Source: Sphagnum magellanicum
Taxonomy: Eukaryota > Streptophyta > Sphagnopsida > Sphagnales > Sphagnaceae
Assembly (NCBI GenBank): GCA_021904315.1
Contig: CM038916.1
Coordinates: 2,790,001-2,854,000, forward strand
DNA: 64,000 bases
Direction: 5' to 3'
The position numbers were made by a program, and so were the translations under genes. The notes beneath the pieces were generated by a model, which saw nothing but the letters and a program-made list of their open reading frames with translations, had not been told where the DNA came from and did not search any database. Below, in pieces: positions 34,735-47,400 of this stretch. How positions within the stretch are numbered: the first letter of the stretch is position 1; the number at the start of each line of letters is the position of its first letter.

Positions 34735-35005
34735 TTTTTTTTGGGGGTGCGAAATTTCACATGTTGCAAAGTTTCGGAAATTTTTTGTCACAAAATTCAA
34801 TGAGTTTTTGAACCAAAAAAACAGCAATTTTTTCTCAAAATTTTCAAAAAAATCTTTGAAAACCTTCAGATTTCTACTCATGGTTCAAGTAGGTAGCCAA
34901 AAAGTATAACGATGTTTTATCTTTTCCCTTTCATATTTTGAATAGCCAAATTTGGCTAAATAAGGTTATCGATATTCACCACCTCAGCTACATTGCCAAA
35001 GTGAT
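34735..35005 (+). repeat. Dispersed repeat family R1, copy 2
   Basis: It contains GAAATTTCACATGTTGCAAA, AGATTTCTACTCATGGTTCA, GCCAAATTTGGCTAAAT and ACCACCTCAGCTACATTGCC. This matches the reverse complement of 25990-26290 over about 270 bp. The right edge of shared sequence is at CCAAAG near 35001. Confidence 0.72.
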
Positions 35006-35271
35006 TTATTTTGATTGCCGGTCCAAGCATTAAACCAATGGCCAACTATATGACCCAAGCTGGTCCCCCACAATATCCCAGCCTCCCTTTGGGCATGTTC
35101 CGTAAATAGTGTGTGTATCGACATGAAATATGCTTCATGGGTTGCATAAAATTGGGTGTCCAGTAAAGCCGCATGGTGAGGGGCAGCACTCCCAAAATAA
35201 TAATGGGCATAGGATGCCAAGTCCGACCCCACATTTTGGGAATCTCCCCCACCCAGGGCTTTATGTGTCAA
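34984..35271 (-). other. GC-richer island with an intact 95-codon frame, unknown
   Basis: This segment is visibly GC-richer than the AT-rich DNA on both sides and sits between two direct copies of repeat R1. The minus strand holds an uninterrupted ATG frame of 95 codons (start MTHKALGGGDSQNVG, end GNQNKSLWQCS) rich in His, Ala, Tyr and Phe. I do not recognise it. It may be a captured gene fragment, the body of an R1 element, or a chance frame in GC-richer DNA. Confidence 0.3.
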
Positions 35272-35289
35272 TTTGATTTTGACACATAC

Positions 35290-35505
35290 AAAGGATTTTT
35301 GTGGAAAAAATGGCCAAAAAATTCACCACATTTTGAAAATTAAATTAAATGACCAAATTTCTAAAACAGGTTTCAGCAGGTTGCTAAAATATAAAAGGAT
35401 TCTTCTTAAATTTTTCTACCTTCATATCTGGTCTATAGCAAAATTTGGCTAAATCTTCTTGTGGGTGATTGCCAATTTGGCTACATTACCAAAATGAGGG
35501 GATTT
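35290..35505 (+). repeat. Dispersed repeat family R1, copy 3 (diverged)
   Basis: GGCCAAAAAATTCACC, CTTCATATCTGG, AGCAAAATTTGGCTAAAT and TTGGCTACATTACCAAAATG occur in the same order as in copy 2. The copy is more diverged and lies in the same orientation, about 290 bp downstream of it. Confidence 0.6.
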
Positions 35506-36314
35506 GGTTTTTTCCAATTTTTTGGTTTTGAAAATTTGTTGATTTTTTTTCCCAATTTTTTAGTAATTTTTCTGTGAATTTACACTAAATTTTTTTTGTG
35601 TATTTCGAAATATTTTAAATTAGTCTATTTTTTACATGTAATCTTCAAATATTATTAATTATTCCACAGTGCATAAGCATACAAGATATTGATCAACTGT
35701 AGTGAACTGTAATATTTTGATTATCAATTGAGTGGTAAGAAATAATACTAAATTGGGCTTGGATTTTTGTTATGTGAGATTTTCATCCATCTATCTCTGC
35801 TTTGGTCACTTTTACTTCATCCCAGCTACTTTGGTCACAAGACCACAAGACCAAAGTAGTGGGGATGAACAGCATCCCTACTAAACCCCCTAATTGAACA
35901 GCATCTTGCCTTGCATCTTGCCTTACTGGAATCGACGCATTCCAAGGTGGAATGGACCCAATTGGACCCATTCCACGGTCCATTACTACGGTTAAAATAT
36001 CTACCAAGTTTCCCAAAAAATGGGGTACAAGATCCCTAAAATTACTAGAACCGCACCAATCACAAGGTCTAAATGTGTCCCTTGTTTTCGGGAACTGGAT
36101 GAACCAATTAGATTTTAGGGTTCAAGATATGCTCATTTCCCTTGACCAATCCGTGGCCTCCATGAGATGAGATTTTTTTTGCAGCTGTCCAAAGGCACCT
36201 TTTACAGCCCCCACTTCCTTTCACTAAACCCCACCTTTCTTCACAGTATCTTTGTTTGATGGTAGTTGAAGCTGGCATGATTGAAAGCTTGTCCCTTATA
36301 GGATGAATTTTGAA
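35506..36314. other. Intergenic, no gene seen
   Basis: The part near 35790-36250 is less AT-rich and has several short inverted and direct repeats (for example TACTTTGGTC...GACCAAAGTA at 35828-35858), which hints at an old transposon. No protein was recognised. Confidence 0.4.
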
Positions 36315-36735
36315 AGATGCATTCACACTTGGTGTTAGGGACTTTAGTGTTGAATCTCATAACATCATGTGTAGTCATTTTAGGAATTTAAAAACCTACT
36401 TACCATGAAAATTCTATGTTAGGCTAAAGATGCATTCACACTCTAATGTTAAGTCAGTGTTAAGTGAAAATCTAGGTGGCATCTTAGGTGGCACCCAATG
36501 TTAAATGGGTGATTGTTGTTTATTAAGTGAATATTAACATAAAATCTTCCTGGTAAATAGGTTTAGGTGCTAAATGGCTAGCTTGGTGTTAGGGGGACTT
36601 AATACTAGAGTCCTTAACACCAAGTGTGAATGCACCTTAACATTCACTTAACATTAAGCTATCACCTATTTCATGTTATGTGTCACCTAAGATGCCACCT
36701 AGATTTTCCTTTAACACTGACTTAACATGAGGCAT
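36315..36735. mobile_element. MITE family M2, copy 2 (outer, split by copy 3)
   Basis: The left part (36315-36427) begins AGATGCATTCACACTTGGTG and aligns with the reverse complement of copy 1. The right part (36638-36735) continues the same alignment to CTGACTTAACATGAGG, where the terminal repeat is lost. Without the inner element the outer copy would be about 210 bp, as expected for the family. It is in the opposite orientation to the inner copy. Confidence 0.8.
36428..36637. mobile_element. MITE family M2, copy 3 (nested, 210 bp)
   Basis: The ends AGATGCATTCACAC and GTGTGAATGCACCT form inverted repeats with one mismatch. The flanks are TAA at 36425-36427 and 36638-36640. The element lies inside copy 2, so it inserted later. 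Its internal sequence matches copy 1 at 31568-31780. Confidence 0.88.
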
Positions 36736-36740
36736 AGATA

Positions 36741-37879
36741 TAGTATCCTCCTTTGGCCGATGGTTAATTAAGGATTCTATATACTATGGCTAGAGCACAA
36801 GGCTTAAAACTTCTATCCATTTATAGTATTTTAGGCAGTGATTTTTTTGGTGGCAAAATGTCATCATTTTGTGAATAATATATATTTTTAAAAGGAATAT
36901 TCTGTTACAAATTCCACCTTTTTGGAAAAAAATTTCAAAAGAAATTCAACTAATTAATCAATTAATTATTTCTTTCTTTCTTTCCGATTATGGTGATGTT
37001 TCCATCATGGTTTTGTTACGTAAGAAAGACATGACAATGGGAGTTTGTTGACACGATTGTAGATCTTCGTGGCCTTTTATGCCAAGTTACACTAACACCT
37101 ACCTATTTCACAAACAATAAGAAAACATTACATACATGTTTTGACAAATGCATTTGGTGCATGACTTTTGGCACAATTTCTGATGAAAGCATCTTCCACA
37201 AAACAAAAAAAAAAATCATTTCATGTGTAACAAAAGTTTCTTTTCCCCTTGTAATGGGGGAGGTCAAGGATGGGAGAATTAAAAATCCTCAATTACAATA
37301 TGTTCACGAGAACCATAGTCTTTGGGAGAAGAAGTTAAATAAGCAAAGGGTGCCTTATTGCAGGCAGTACAAAAGTATTGGCTACTCCCTGTTTTTTTCC
37401 TCCCTGTTGTTGGTGCTGCCCATTAAAGACTTTGGATCCTTTTATGAACATTTTGAGTCTGTAATCGACACGTAGTATGTATTACAGGACCAGAATGTGC
37501 ATAACAAGACACAAAAGTCTATAATTCTGTTAGATCTTTTTGTAATTGATAAAATCCCAAATCGTCAAATTCCAAATTTAATTCTCCCTTCTAAAGTCCT
37601 TCCCCTTCTTTCCTATGTTTCTGTTTTCGCTTTTCTTCTTCTTCCCTTTCTTATTCGTCTTCTTCCTCGTCTCTTGTGATCGGTGTTTTTTCTGTTTCTG
37701 TTTTGCAAATTTGTGCGAACTTCAATGCATCTTTCTCGTCTCTCAGTTATGTTGTTGAATCCGAAAGAAATTATGAGCACCCGGGTCGTGAGTTGTTGAA
37801 TCAGCATAACAAAAAAAAGAAAAGAAAAAAAGAACAGATTGCGTGATACAGTCCTTTTGTGTCGCGCAATCTTGTTTAG
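36741..37879 (+). promoter_or_regulatory. Upstream region and leader of the B-box/CCT gene
   Basis: AT-rich to about 37580, then a CT-rich stretch (CTTCTTCTTCCC at 37630-37670) typical of a plant 5' leader, followed by the ATG at 37880. The transcription start and TATA box could not be fixed. Confidence 0.4.
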
Positions 37880-40357
37880 ATGGCGACGACGAAGAAGAAG
37901 AAGAAGACGATCATGATTAGCAGCAATGTGCAGACGACGGCGATGGCGATAGCGGGAAGAGCCGCTCGCGCTTGTGATGTCTGCGGAATACAGAGAGCCA
38001 GTTGGTATTGCGCTGCCGATGAAGCTTACTTGTGTGGGAAATGCGACACTGCAGTTCATGTAGCTAATATTCTCGCGCTTCGACATGACAGAGTTCGTCT
38101 CGCATTCCATGGTGCTCCCTTTCCAAAACCGTTCAAGCGATCCTCCTCTTCTCATGTTCCTTCGCAGCAGCAATATTCCAAGATGACTGTCAGCATCGTC
38201 GACGGAGCTTCTGCTTCTGGTTCTCCTACTTCAGTTCTCATCACTAACCAGAATCTTCAACAGCGAGACTTTCCGCAAGCTCAAGATCATCAACTTCTTC
38301 CTTCTCGGAAGAGATCGAGAAGGACTCGACCGCATCCTCACCACTTGCGAAACTTAACAGCCAGAGGACAAGGAGAAGGAAGAGGACCTCGATACAAAGT
38401 CCAGAAGAGTATAGAGGATGAGTCGGGGATGGTGCAAGTGAAGATCGAGTCCATAAGCGATTTCTGCAGGGTTAGCGACTTGGACTTTATGAGGAACGAC
38501 GACGACGAAGAAGCGAGCAAGAAGCGGTTTGAGGAAGGAGGAGGAGGAGCTCACGAAGTGCCCGCATTCAACACCGTTCAAGACAGGAAAAGTTCCGAAA
38601 TCTCGCCGGGGTGTGCTCCTGGATTCAGTGAAGCTCACTCGGCCTCTGCGGACTCCTTCTTGCCATTCTTTAAGGGAAAAGCTGCTCAAGCGTATGCCCA
38701 AGAAGATAACCTCCACAGCTGCGACGACGACGCAGACCAGTTCCTCGTCCCTGATTGTTTCGACAACTCCTGCCTCGATTCCGGCGTCGAGATCCGCTGC
38801 GACGTCGACGGCACAATTTCGCTGGTCGAAGACGCCTCGGCTGTGAAGGAAGAAGAAGAAAATAAGGCAGCACGACAAAGCTCCGAAATCTCGCGGGGGT
38901 GTGCTCCTGGATTCAGTGAAGCAGCTTCCACGACAACAAAGATCGAGAAGATTCACGAGCGGCCCCCTCATCCGAGTCTTCTACCTCCTGCCAAATTTTT
39001 GGCGGGGTCAGTTGTGAAACTGGAACAAAGCGCAGCAGCATCTTCAGGCACGTCGTCGGAGGGACTGAAGAAGGAGGAGGCGCAGGAGATGCTTCTGAGA
39101 TGCTCTTTGCAAGCACTGAGTGAAGAAGGTCAAGTACGTCAAGTGCCGTGTTTAAGGTTGGATTACGAGGATGTTTTGAATGCATGGTCAGATCGAGAAG
39201 CCTTCTGTTGGATGGATCCTCAAGGTCGAGCTGATCGGCTTCTGAATGCAGACGATGGCTCCACTGCCGCTGCTGCTGCTGTAAGAAGAATACCACCAAA
39301 CCCTAATCAGTAGCACCATATCGTGAGAAGCGCGGCGGAGTTGCAAAGAGTTGTGTGCAGCACATCATGCTTATCATCTTGCTTGAAGATGTTTGGTGTT
39401 TCAGAGTTGATCTATAGAGCTTCTGGAGTGTGTAATATTCTTGCATGTTTTGCAGGGACGACGCATGGAGGAGGTGATCGGGGTGGTGCCGGTACCCAAT
39501 GTGAGAGCTGGAGATCATCCTGGGGAAGCAGTAGCAGGGAAGCAAGCACGTGTACTGAGATACAAGGAGAAGAGACGAACACGGCTGTTCTCCAAGACCA
39601 TTCGGTACGAAGTTCGCAAGCTGAATGCCGAGCGCCGACCTCGCATAAAGGTCAGCAGCAGCGCTTTTTGTTCGCACCTTTTTCTACTGCTTCTTTCTCC
39701 TCCTCCGCTAGAAGCAAGAAAACCTTAAAACCATCGTCGTCGTCATCATCGTCATCATCAGAACTGTTTTATTATGCCTACCAATACTAGCACAATCTTC
39801 AATCCTTGAGAGAATCAGCAACTCCTCAAAAGATACGTCCACAGTCCTTGAGAGTATCAGCAACTCCTCAAAAGATACGTCCACAATCCTTGAGAGAATC
39901 AGCAACTCCTCAAAAGATACAGCCACAATCCTTGAGAGAATCAATCAGCAACTTCTGAAGAGATTTTGTTATTTTGTGAAGCTTTTGAAACATGGCATTC
40001 TCTGAAACCTTATGGTTGAAAGCCTTACTGCACATTTCAAATTCTGAAATACCTCTTGCATCTGGGAAAGCAAAACTGCAGCATAATTTTCAGCCATGAG
40101 GCTTGATCAGAGCTTGAGATCAAGCTGCTCAAGGATTGCATTCAGATTTTAGCTGAAATAGGAGACCCATCTCTGATCTTGAAATGTGTGAGGTTGGAGT
40201 TAGCATCATCTGTCTTATCTCTGTCCGCAGTTTTACAATTTTCCTTGTTGGATCTTTTGTGTTTTTGTCGTTCCTGCTGTTGTATATTATGGTAACATAG
40301 GTTTTGGGGTTTGTTTGTCTTGTGAATATGCAGGGTAGATTTGTGAAGACTACCTGA
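37880..40357 (+). CDS. B-box and CCT domain transcription regulator (CONSTANS-like), 539 aa
   Basis: Three exons fit, all joined in phase 0: 37880-39280 (donor GCTGCT/GTAAGA), 39456-39650 (acceptor TTGCAG/GGACGA, donor ATAAAG/GTCAGC) and 40334-40357 (acceptor ATGCAG/GGTAGA). Near residues 31-75 lies one B-box ([14 protein letters not shown], then [10 protein letters not shown]), a zinc-binding fold for protein contacts. Near the C-terminus lies the CCT domain ([20 protein letters not shown], then RPRIKGRFVK), which serves nuclear import and contacts with NF-Y subunits and DNA. A single B-box plus CCT is the arrangement of one CONSTANS-like subgroup, linked in plants to light and photoperiod responses; the target here is unknown. 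The middle region is acidic and holds two copies of the motif [15 protein letters not shown]. The last exon codes only GRFVKTT, so retention of intron 2 would replace the end of the CCT domain. Confidence 0.92.
39735..39960. repeat. Microsatellite and 42-bp minisatellite in intron 2 of the B-box/CCT gene
   Basis: A CGT/CAT trinucleotide tract lies at about 39735-39762. From 39801 three full 42-bp units (starts 39801, 39843, 39885) and a partial one from 39927 follow, each beginning AATCCTTGAGAGAATCAGCA or close to it. The units differ by only a few bases, so the array is young or homogenised. Confidence 0.92.
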
Positions 40358-43300
40358 TTCAGCAATTACTTACAACACATGTTTGCACATTTGACACATT
40401 CAACAATTTCTCTTGACCTGGGGGAAAGAAAAAGGAGAAAATTCGCAGTGGATTTACTTTGGGGATTTGTAAAGCTGGGTGTTGCTCAAATTGATTTTCA
40501 AAAGAACCAATGAGAAGATTGGGGTTGCTTTAAGGGAAGTGTCTCTTCCTCTGTAAATCCTATGGTGATTACCCTGTAGAAATATTCTGCTGGATGGTTG
40601 CTGTGAACGCTTTGGGCTGAATTAGACATCTTCAGCATACATGGGTGTTGCATCTTCCAGATTTCAAGACTCTGTTACATACACAGACAAAGAAAGCAAG
40701 ACCCAAGTTCTCAACACATAAAATATTGAACACTCTAACTTCAATCTGAAGCAAAAGAGTCTTGTCTTGTCTAAACTCTAAACAAAACAACAACAGATCA
40801 GTTTACCACGCCCTGAATCTTAGTTCTACAAGACATTCAGCATTTGTTATGTGCACTAACTGTGACATAGTCATCTCCAACATTGGTTCTAGATGTAGAG
40901 CCAGTTTCAACGCACTTTGGTTTATAGGCTAAAAGGGTTGAGCTCTCTGGGACAGAAAGCCATGATGGGTTTCTGTAGCTCAGACACAGAAGTCGATGTC
41001 AAGCTTGTTCCTAATTTGCAGCCTATGGAAAGAATTACCATTCTTGCAAAAGTTACTCTTTCTATTGTGCCATTTTGTTTTTGCAAATTATCTCCTTTGC
41101 CAAATCTGGCTCAAAACTTTCATCAAATTCAGATGGTTCTGTGCAGTACATATATACAGAGAGCTCTCTCTAGAAGGCTCTTAACTTTAACAACCTACAT
41201 CTAGGCAAGTAAGCTTTTCTCACCAATTGTTGAAAGAAAAGTAGTGGGTTGTGACTAAACTTTCAGTACCCTTTCTTCTGGTGTAAATGATTATCTCTCT
41301 ATGACCTTTGTGGCTCCAAAACTTTGTGTCAAGATGGGAATGCAATTTACCTTTGTTTCAGAAGACAGCTCCCCTTTCCAACCATCTGAATGAAGTTGAT
41401 CCATATTGGCTATGACTTGTTAGGGGCCAGTCTTCTGTATCCTCCTTTGAAAAGACGTACAAAGTCAATTAGTTCTGTTCTGATTATGGGTATCCATAAG
41501 GAAAATAATGCTTGCATTAACTGGCATGTCATCATGTTGAATGCATGAAGATTCTTCAAAAATGTTAAATCTTCACTAAACTTGGCATTCTCACTGCACA
41601 GACATATTTCATGCCACAATTGAAAGGAACTCGTCAAGCTCATGCAACAATCCCAACCAACAGCAGGAAGATGAGTCACAAGGTTAAGTGGCATGGGATC
41701 CAGATCCATAGCCTCTGTAAGCATGTGGCATATGGAAACTTATAAAAGTAAATTGAACACTTGCTAGTGCAACTTTCCTTCAAGCAAGGTATAAATTTAT
41801 TATGAAGTGTGGTGATTGTCCATTTGGGATTGTTGGGATTCGTCAAAATAGTTCATAATTGCTTGCTTCAACTTTGCATGGAAACATGAGAATTGGGACC
41901 AGCTTGTTTGTACTCCAAGTTGAGACTACAAGTGTTCTTGGAGCACATCCCAAAAATGGTCAAAGTGCACATTCAACACAAAAATTATGAATGAGTATCA
42001 ATCTCTCTGTGTCATGACATGTTTCACAAAACATGATGAGTGAAATATCTTCATTAGAGCCTTGCAACTCAACCAACTTCTTGAATCCACAACTTAGTAT
42101 GATAGTTTGGTACAAAACTCCTACCCATTCAATGTTGTCTAGAAGTCTAAACATAATAATACAAATTGTGTTGTATATAGTTGAATAATCTAGATGCTTG
42201 AGAGATCACTTGGTTGCATTTTGGGCAACCATGACCTACAACAATTGAATTGTGATGAGACTTTGAGATTCATGTTTATATAGTTGATGCTTCAAATTGG
42301 CAATAGGCTAAGGCTTGAAAAAACATAATGTTAGAATGAGAATGAAGTTAAAATCTTGGCAACAACTAAATTGTATGTATATTGGGGTATTTGAAGAAAC
42401 CCCATAATGTTGATGAGGGCATTGAACTTTATATTCATGGGGGTGAGCATTGTAACCTCATCGCCACAACCAATTTTTAGGAAAGATAAGAGAATGCCTT
42501 CTTAGATCAATAGTCTTAAGCTTCATCTCAAAGTTATGAACAAGTCCTAGAAAGGATATTAAGTCAAGCTAAAATCTATGCTCTACACATCCACGTGGAC
42601 ACCACATTTGCCACCTGCATAACATTGTGTTTGATTAGATAGTCAATTTCTGTTAATTTTAATGAACATGCTTAATTTTGATGGTAATCAAAATGGACAT
42701 AATCAATCATTTCAAGCTAATACTTTTGATTTTGTAATCAACTTAGTCACAATGTTACTAGCATAAAAATCATGTTTTTACATTGTAATGTTTGTTGCCT
42801 ATTTACGGGCCTATAGTAAATTATAGAATGTTGAAGTTGATGGATAAAGTATGGGTAGGGTCCTACACTACCAAAGCTTGCACTAAGGGAGAAAATGGAA
42901 GAGCTATTAGTTCAAAAGTAATTCACCTATAGGCTTTAACACCCAATGGATTTATTTGTGAAGGTGAAGTAACCTTAGTGCTAAGCAATGCCTCCATGAT
43001 TAGGGTTATTGGAACTTTAAAAATGGATATGATCCAAGTCTTGATTACCTCAATGGGGTCTACATCATTGGCCTCCTCTTGAACCTCAATAGTTTTTTCC
43101 ATGAGTTCGAGTTCTTGAACTACTTGATCTAATTCAAGTTGGGGTATTGAGGTAGCCAAAGCCACCACTAGCTTTCATACCCCTTTCATCCTCTAGCTCA
43201 GTCATTTTTTCATTTAAAGGTATAGGTTATTGAGTGTCTAAATCAATTGTAATATGTAATGGATATTCATTTCATGGAAGCCCCAATTGCCTTGGAGCAT

Positions 43301-44160
43301 GTTTTGGCACTAATAAAGGCCTAAGTATGTTTTGGTTGGGTTGCTAAAGTTTACCTAAGTAAAAGCAAGTTGCACATAATCCTTGTTCAATGCATTTGTT
43401 GGATTGGAACAATTGTTGCTATTATTACAACCATTACCAATGATTTGTTCTTATCCATTGCAATTTTCATTATGGCAATAGTTTTATCGTCATCCACATG
43501 TTGTGCTTCAAGAGTCATATTACAAAAAGAATTGGTAGCATTAAGGCTTTTATCTTTGGGGCGGCACAACTTTGATTGCTTTGCAACTAGGTCGTCCCAT
43601 ATCTATCGTTTAACTTCTTGCAAGTAGGGTGGGGGCACCTTTGCCATAACTTGCACATTGATGTTTTAGCTTCTAGCCTTTTGTTCCCCCTTTGCCACTA
43701 CATTATAAAAACTTTCACTAAGTAGAAACCAATACTTTCCCATAATGTAAATTTGTGTTTTTTTATTGGCAATTTTTTTCCAAATCACTATAAATAATCA
43801 TGTTCATACCAACCCATGTGCTTATAACTTGTATCCATAGTAACCATTTTTACAATTGTTGTTTCAATTATCCTATGTGGCACTTGGTAAAAACAATTTA
43901 TAGTCACATATTCGATTACAAAATGGTTTTAAATTACAAATGCAACTATGATTTATAATTATTATTGTTTTGCATGAAAATGAAGATGAAAAGTGCATTC
44001 ATATTATTCACAATTGGTGATGTCCAACAATAGACAAAAACTTAGTTTTTTTATAGTTGGTAATGTGGTTCACAAGTGATTAAACATGTGACATTTTCTT
44101 CAAATTGAATTACCACAATATATAAAGTTGCAAATATACATGGATTAACGGCAAGTTAGT
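40358..44160. other. Intergenic, no convincing gene
   Basis: It contains the 3' untranslated region of the B-box/CCT gene, then AT-rich DNA. Short open frames (for example minus 41724-41410 and minus 43168-42923) lack recognisable domains and splice support. They may be ancient transposon coding sequence, but I cannot show it. Confidence 0.5.
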
Positions 44161-44179
44161 GCATGCAACATGTCATGTT

Positions 44180-44420
44180 AGTTTAGACAACCCATGCCTA
44201 GGTAACATAAATAATGTAGGCAACCTTTAGGTAGCCTAGGTAGCCATTAAATAGCCTAGTTAGCTTAGGTAACACCCAAATAACCCTTAAGTAGCCTAAA
44301 TAACCACAAGGTGACTTATGCAATTGCCTAGGCAACCCCTAAATGGACCCCTAGATACCCTACTTAATATAAACAACCTTTAACGAGCCCCTAGTCACTT
44401 TACATTAATTAAGTTAGGCA
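44180..44420. repeat. Short degenerate repeat around GTAGCCTAGGTA
   Basis: Variants of TAGGTAGCCTAGGTAGCC and AACCCTTAAGTAGCCTAAATA recur roughly every 20 bases for about 240 bp. The core CCTAGG is palindromic. The array is too diverged for an exact unit. Confidence 0.6.
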
Positions 44421-47400
44421 TTCTAGCCTAGGCTACTCTAAATAAGCCATGTGGTGTCATTTGTTCAACTTGGAACTTGCCACATGTTAACATTTCAGTG
44501 GTTAAAAAAACTTAGGGCTATTGATATTTTATTCATAAAACTAATCACAAATGATCATGCCACATAAGTTGGATGTTAATTGAATGAAAAGTGGGTGTAA
44601 GTTACACCTTGATGCAATTGTCATTTCAATTTGATGTGATGTAATGTCTTTAGTGACTAAAATTTTAAGCAATTTGTTTAAAGTGACTAAAGGAATTTGT
44701 AGTCACACGTGGCATATATGATTGAAAAATAGTTGAAAAAATCAATTGTTAATATGAAATTTCCTTGTAGTGAATTTTGACTTGAACAAAGTGATATTGT
44801 ACAAAATATTTTCATGTGAAAAATGGCCCAAATTTGCCAAAATTTGAAAAATAAATCAAAATCACTAGATTTTTATGATAATTTATAATAGGTAACCAAG
44901 AATATAGAATTTTTTTTTCATTTTTTTACTTTCATAACATATGGAACAAAATTTGACTAATTGTTTTTTCTAGATGATTGTCATTTTGGCCACATCACAA
45001 AATCTTTAAATAAAATCTTAGTGCAAAATCTATGTAAATATTTGATGACCTCTAATGTGATCTTAGTGACTCTATAAAAAATCAAAATCAAAGAACTAAC
45101 TTGTGACAACCAATTTCTTTTTATTCTTTTTTTTCCATGATACATGTTGTGTATTAAAAAATTCTACCAATACTTGACATTAAAATATGCTTTTGGAGTA
45201 GGGCATTCTTGAAAATAAAGCACCCCCTTGGTTTCTCTTCACGCACATGTTTATTTAAAAAAATTCCACTCCTCAAGCCATTAATAGGAAATGCCCTCAA
45301 TTTTTAATTAGATGTTTTGATTATAATTTAAAAACTAAACATGTCACTTTTGACTATAAATTATTTTCCATCATTTTTTTTTGAGTAAAAAACCAAAAAG
45401 TTGACAACAACAAGGCGAAATGCAACACACAATTAAACACAATAGACATGTGATCATGTTTAACCATGACCTTACCAAATCGTTAAAAATAATTTTAAAT
45501 TACAAATTGTCAAATTGGTTGACCTCATCGACAAACATGTGATTTTACATCTGTTTGAATGAAATCAAAAGCTCAACTTACATTTTCAATTGTTTCAAAA
45601 CAATGGACACCCTACACATTGACATGTGTCACATTGTCAAACATCTTATTGGAGTGTGAAATGTCACTATATCATTTGACATGGTGAAGTTGGTGTATCA
45701 ACTTATGTTTCAACTATCAAGTATCCATTATAACTATCAATATTTCAAAAAAATTATTTCCATTGAAAATTAAACCAACCCATGCTTGCAACATGTGATT
45801 ATAACAAAATGTAAAAATATTCAAAATATGCAAATGTGATGAATTATTTGTTGTGACATGGTGATTAAGGATTGATTGTGTGCAATGTATTTATCAATAT
45901 TCTACATGTGTGTTGATGAACATAATAAAAAGATGAATTCTAAAACATATTCAAAATCAAAACCAAAATAAAAGTTGAATATTATTGCTTACTAGAACAT
46001 TTGAAAAATAATAGAAAAAAAATGCAACAATTACATGTTGATGGTAGTTCATAATTACAAAATAGTTGCAAGTCCTCTCAAAAAAAATTGATGGATGGTC
46101 AAAAAAATACACATATTTTTCAAACAATGTAACATCCAAGTATTATAAATAGTGTGAACACATTTTAATGTTTAAACACACAAACGAACCTATCTAAATT
46201 ATGATAGTTAGATGCAAGAACAATGTAATTATGGTTCCACAATGTGGTGGTCCTTATTACATCCTAAAGACATTCTAGTTAAGGTGAATCATCTACATCA
46301 TTTGTCACAAAAACCTTGCCACATAGGGCCTCTTCAACCCCAACCAAATAATATCTTTTAACTTTATTAATGCACCATGGGAGTAAGCAATAATTGAAAT
46401 TTGACTTGTAATGATCTTCTTCACAACATAGTTGGAAAAACAATTGACCTAAAGTGGGCAAGGAGTTGAGGCAACATCGATTCCTAGTTGCAAACCCTAG
46501 GAATGCATGCCATGATTAAATAAATAAATAGAAAGTTAGGTAAAAATTGAAACATATTACAAAAGTTATGTTTAGCTTTTTAAAGGATTACTAAGTTGAC
46601 GACAAAGTTATGGGGTTTTATTTTTACTCCCTCTTACATCAAATAACTATAATCATGAATGAATGTTGCTCATACCTTGTTTTCACAAAGATCCTATATG
46701 AATTGTGCCTCCTCAATGATGGAAGGGGATATTTCCTTTCCTTTTTGCTATGAAGATAAAATTGTTCAAAACACAAGGAAATAAAAAATTAACAATGTCA
46801 ATAAAAAAAATAAAATTATTAATTATAATATTATCCATTACCCAAGTATTATTCATTTCTATTTCCAAAAACAATGTTCAAGTATATTTCAATAAAATAG
46901 TGGTGTTCATTACATTGTTAATAATCCTACAATGAATATCCATGGTTTGACATAAAAAGGATAATGGCCCTACCCAATGCTTTCACAATATTTAATGAAT
47001 ATAATCCTTTCAACTAGATGAAAGCACCATCATAAAAATCCATTCAATATTTCCATAAGTACCTCCTATCACCACCATTTCTATATAATAATTGGGATTG
47101 AGCAATGTCATTGCATCCCTTTTATTGTCCAATTTTTTTATTTAACATCTTATTACAATATGAAATGCAAATTCTTATAGCATAGCTATTAATTTTTCCT
47201 CCTATGTTGATGTCATAACTTCATTAAAAAAAAAGGGCAAATGAAAAAATAACTAAAAAATTGCCTCATGTTAAAAAAAAGAGTGAAAAAATATACTTTT
47301 TAAATTGAAAGCAATTGAATGGTCCACTTATAATAATATTTAGATGTGCCAAAAATGTGGTGACTTGCTAGATGCACCTTCTCCTCATTACTTGTGATCC

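Noticed and set aside
37613..39299. Long minus-strand frames opposite the B-box/CCT gene
   Set aside because: They are antisense shadows of a well-supported plus-strand gene with B-box and CCT motifs.
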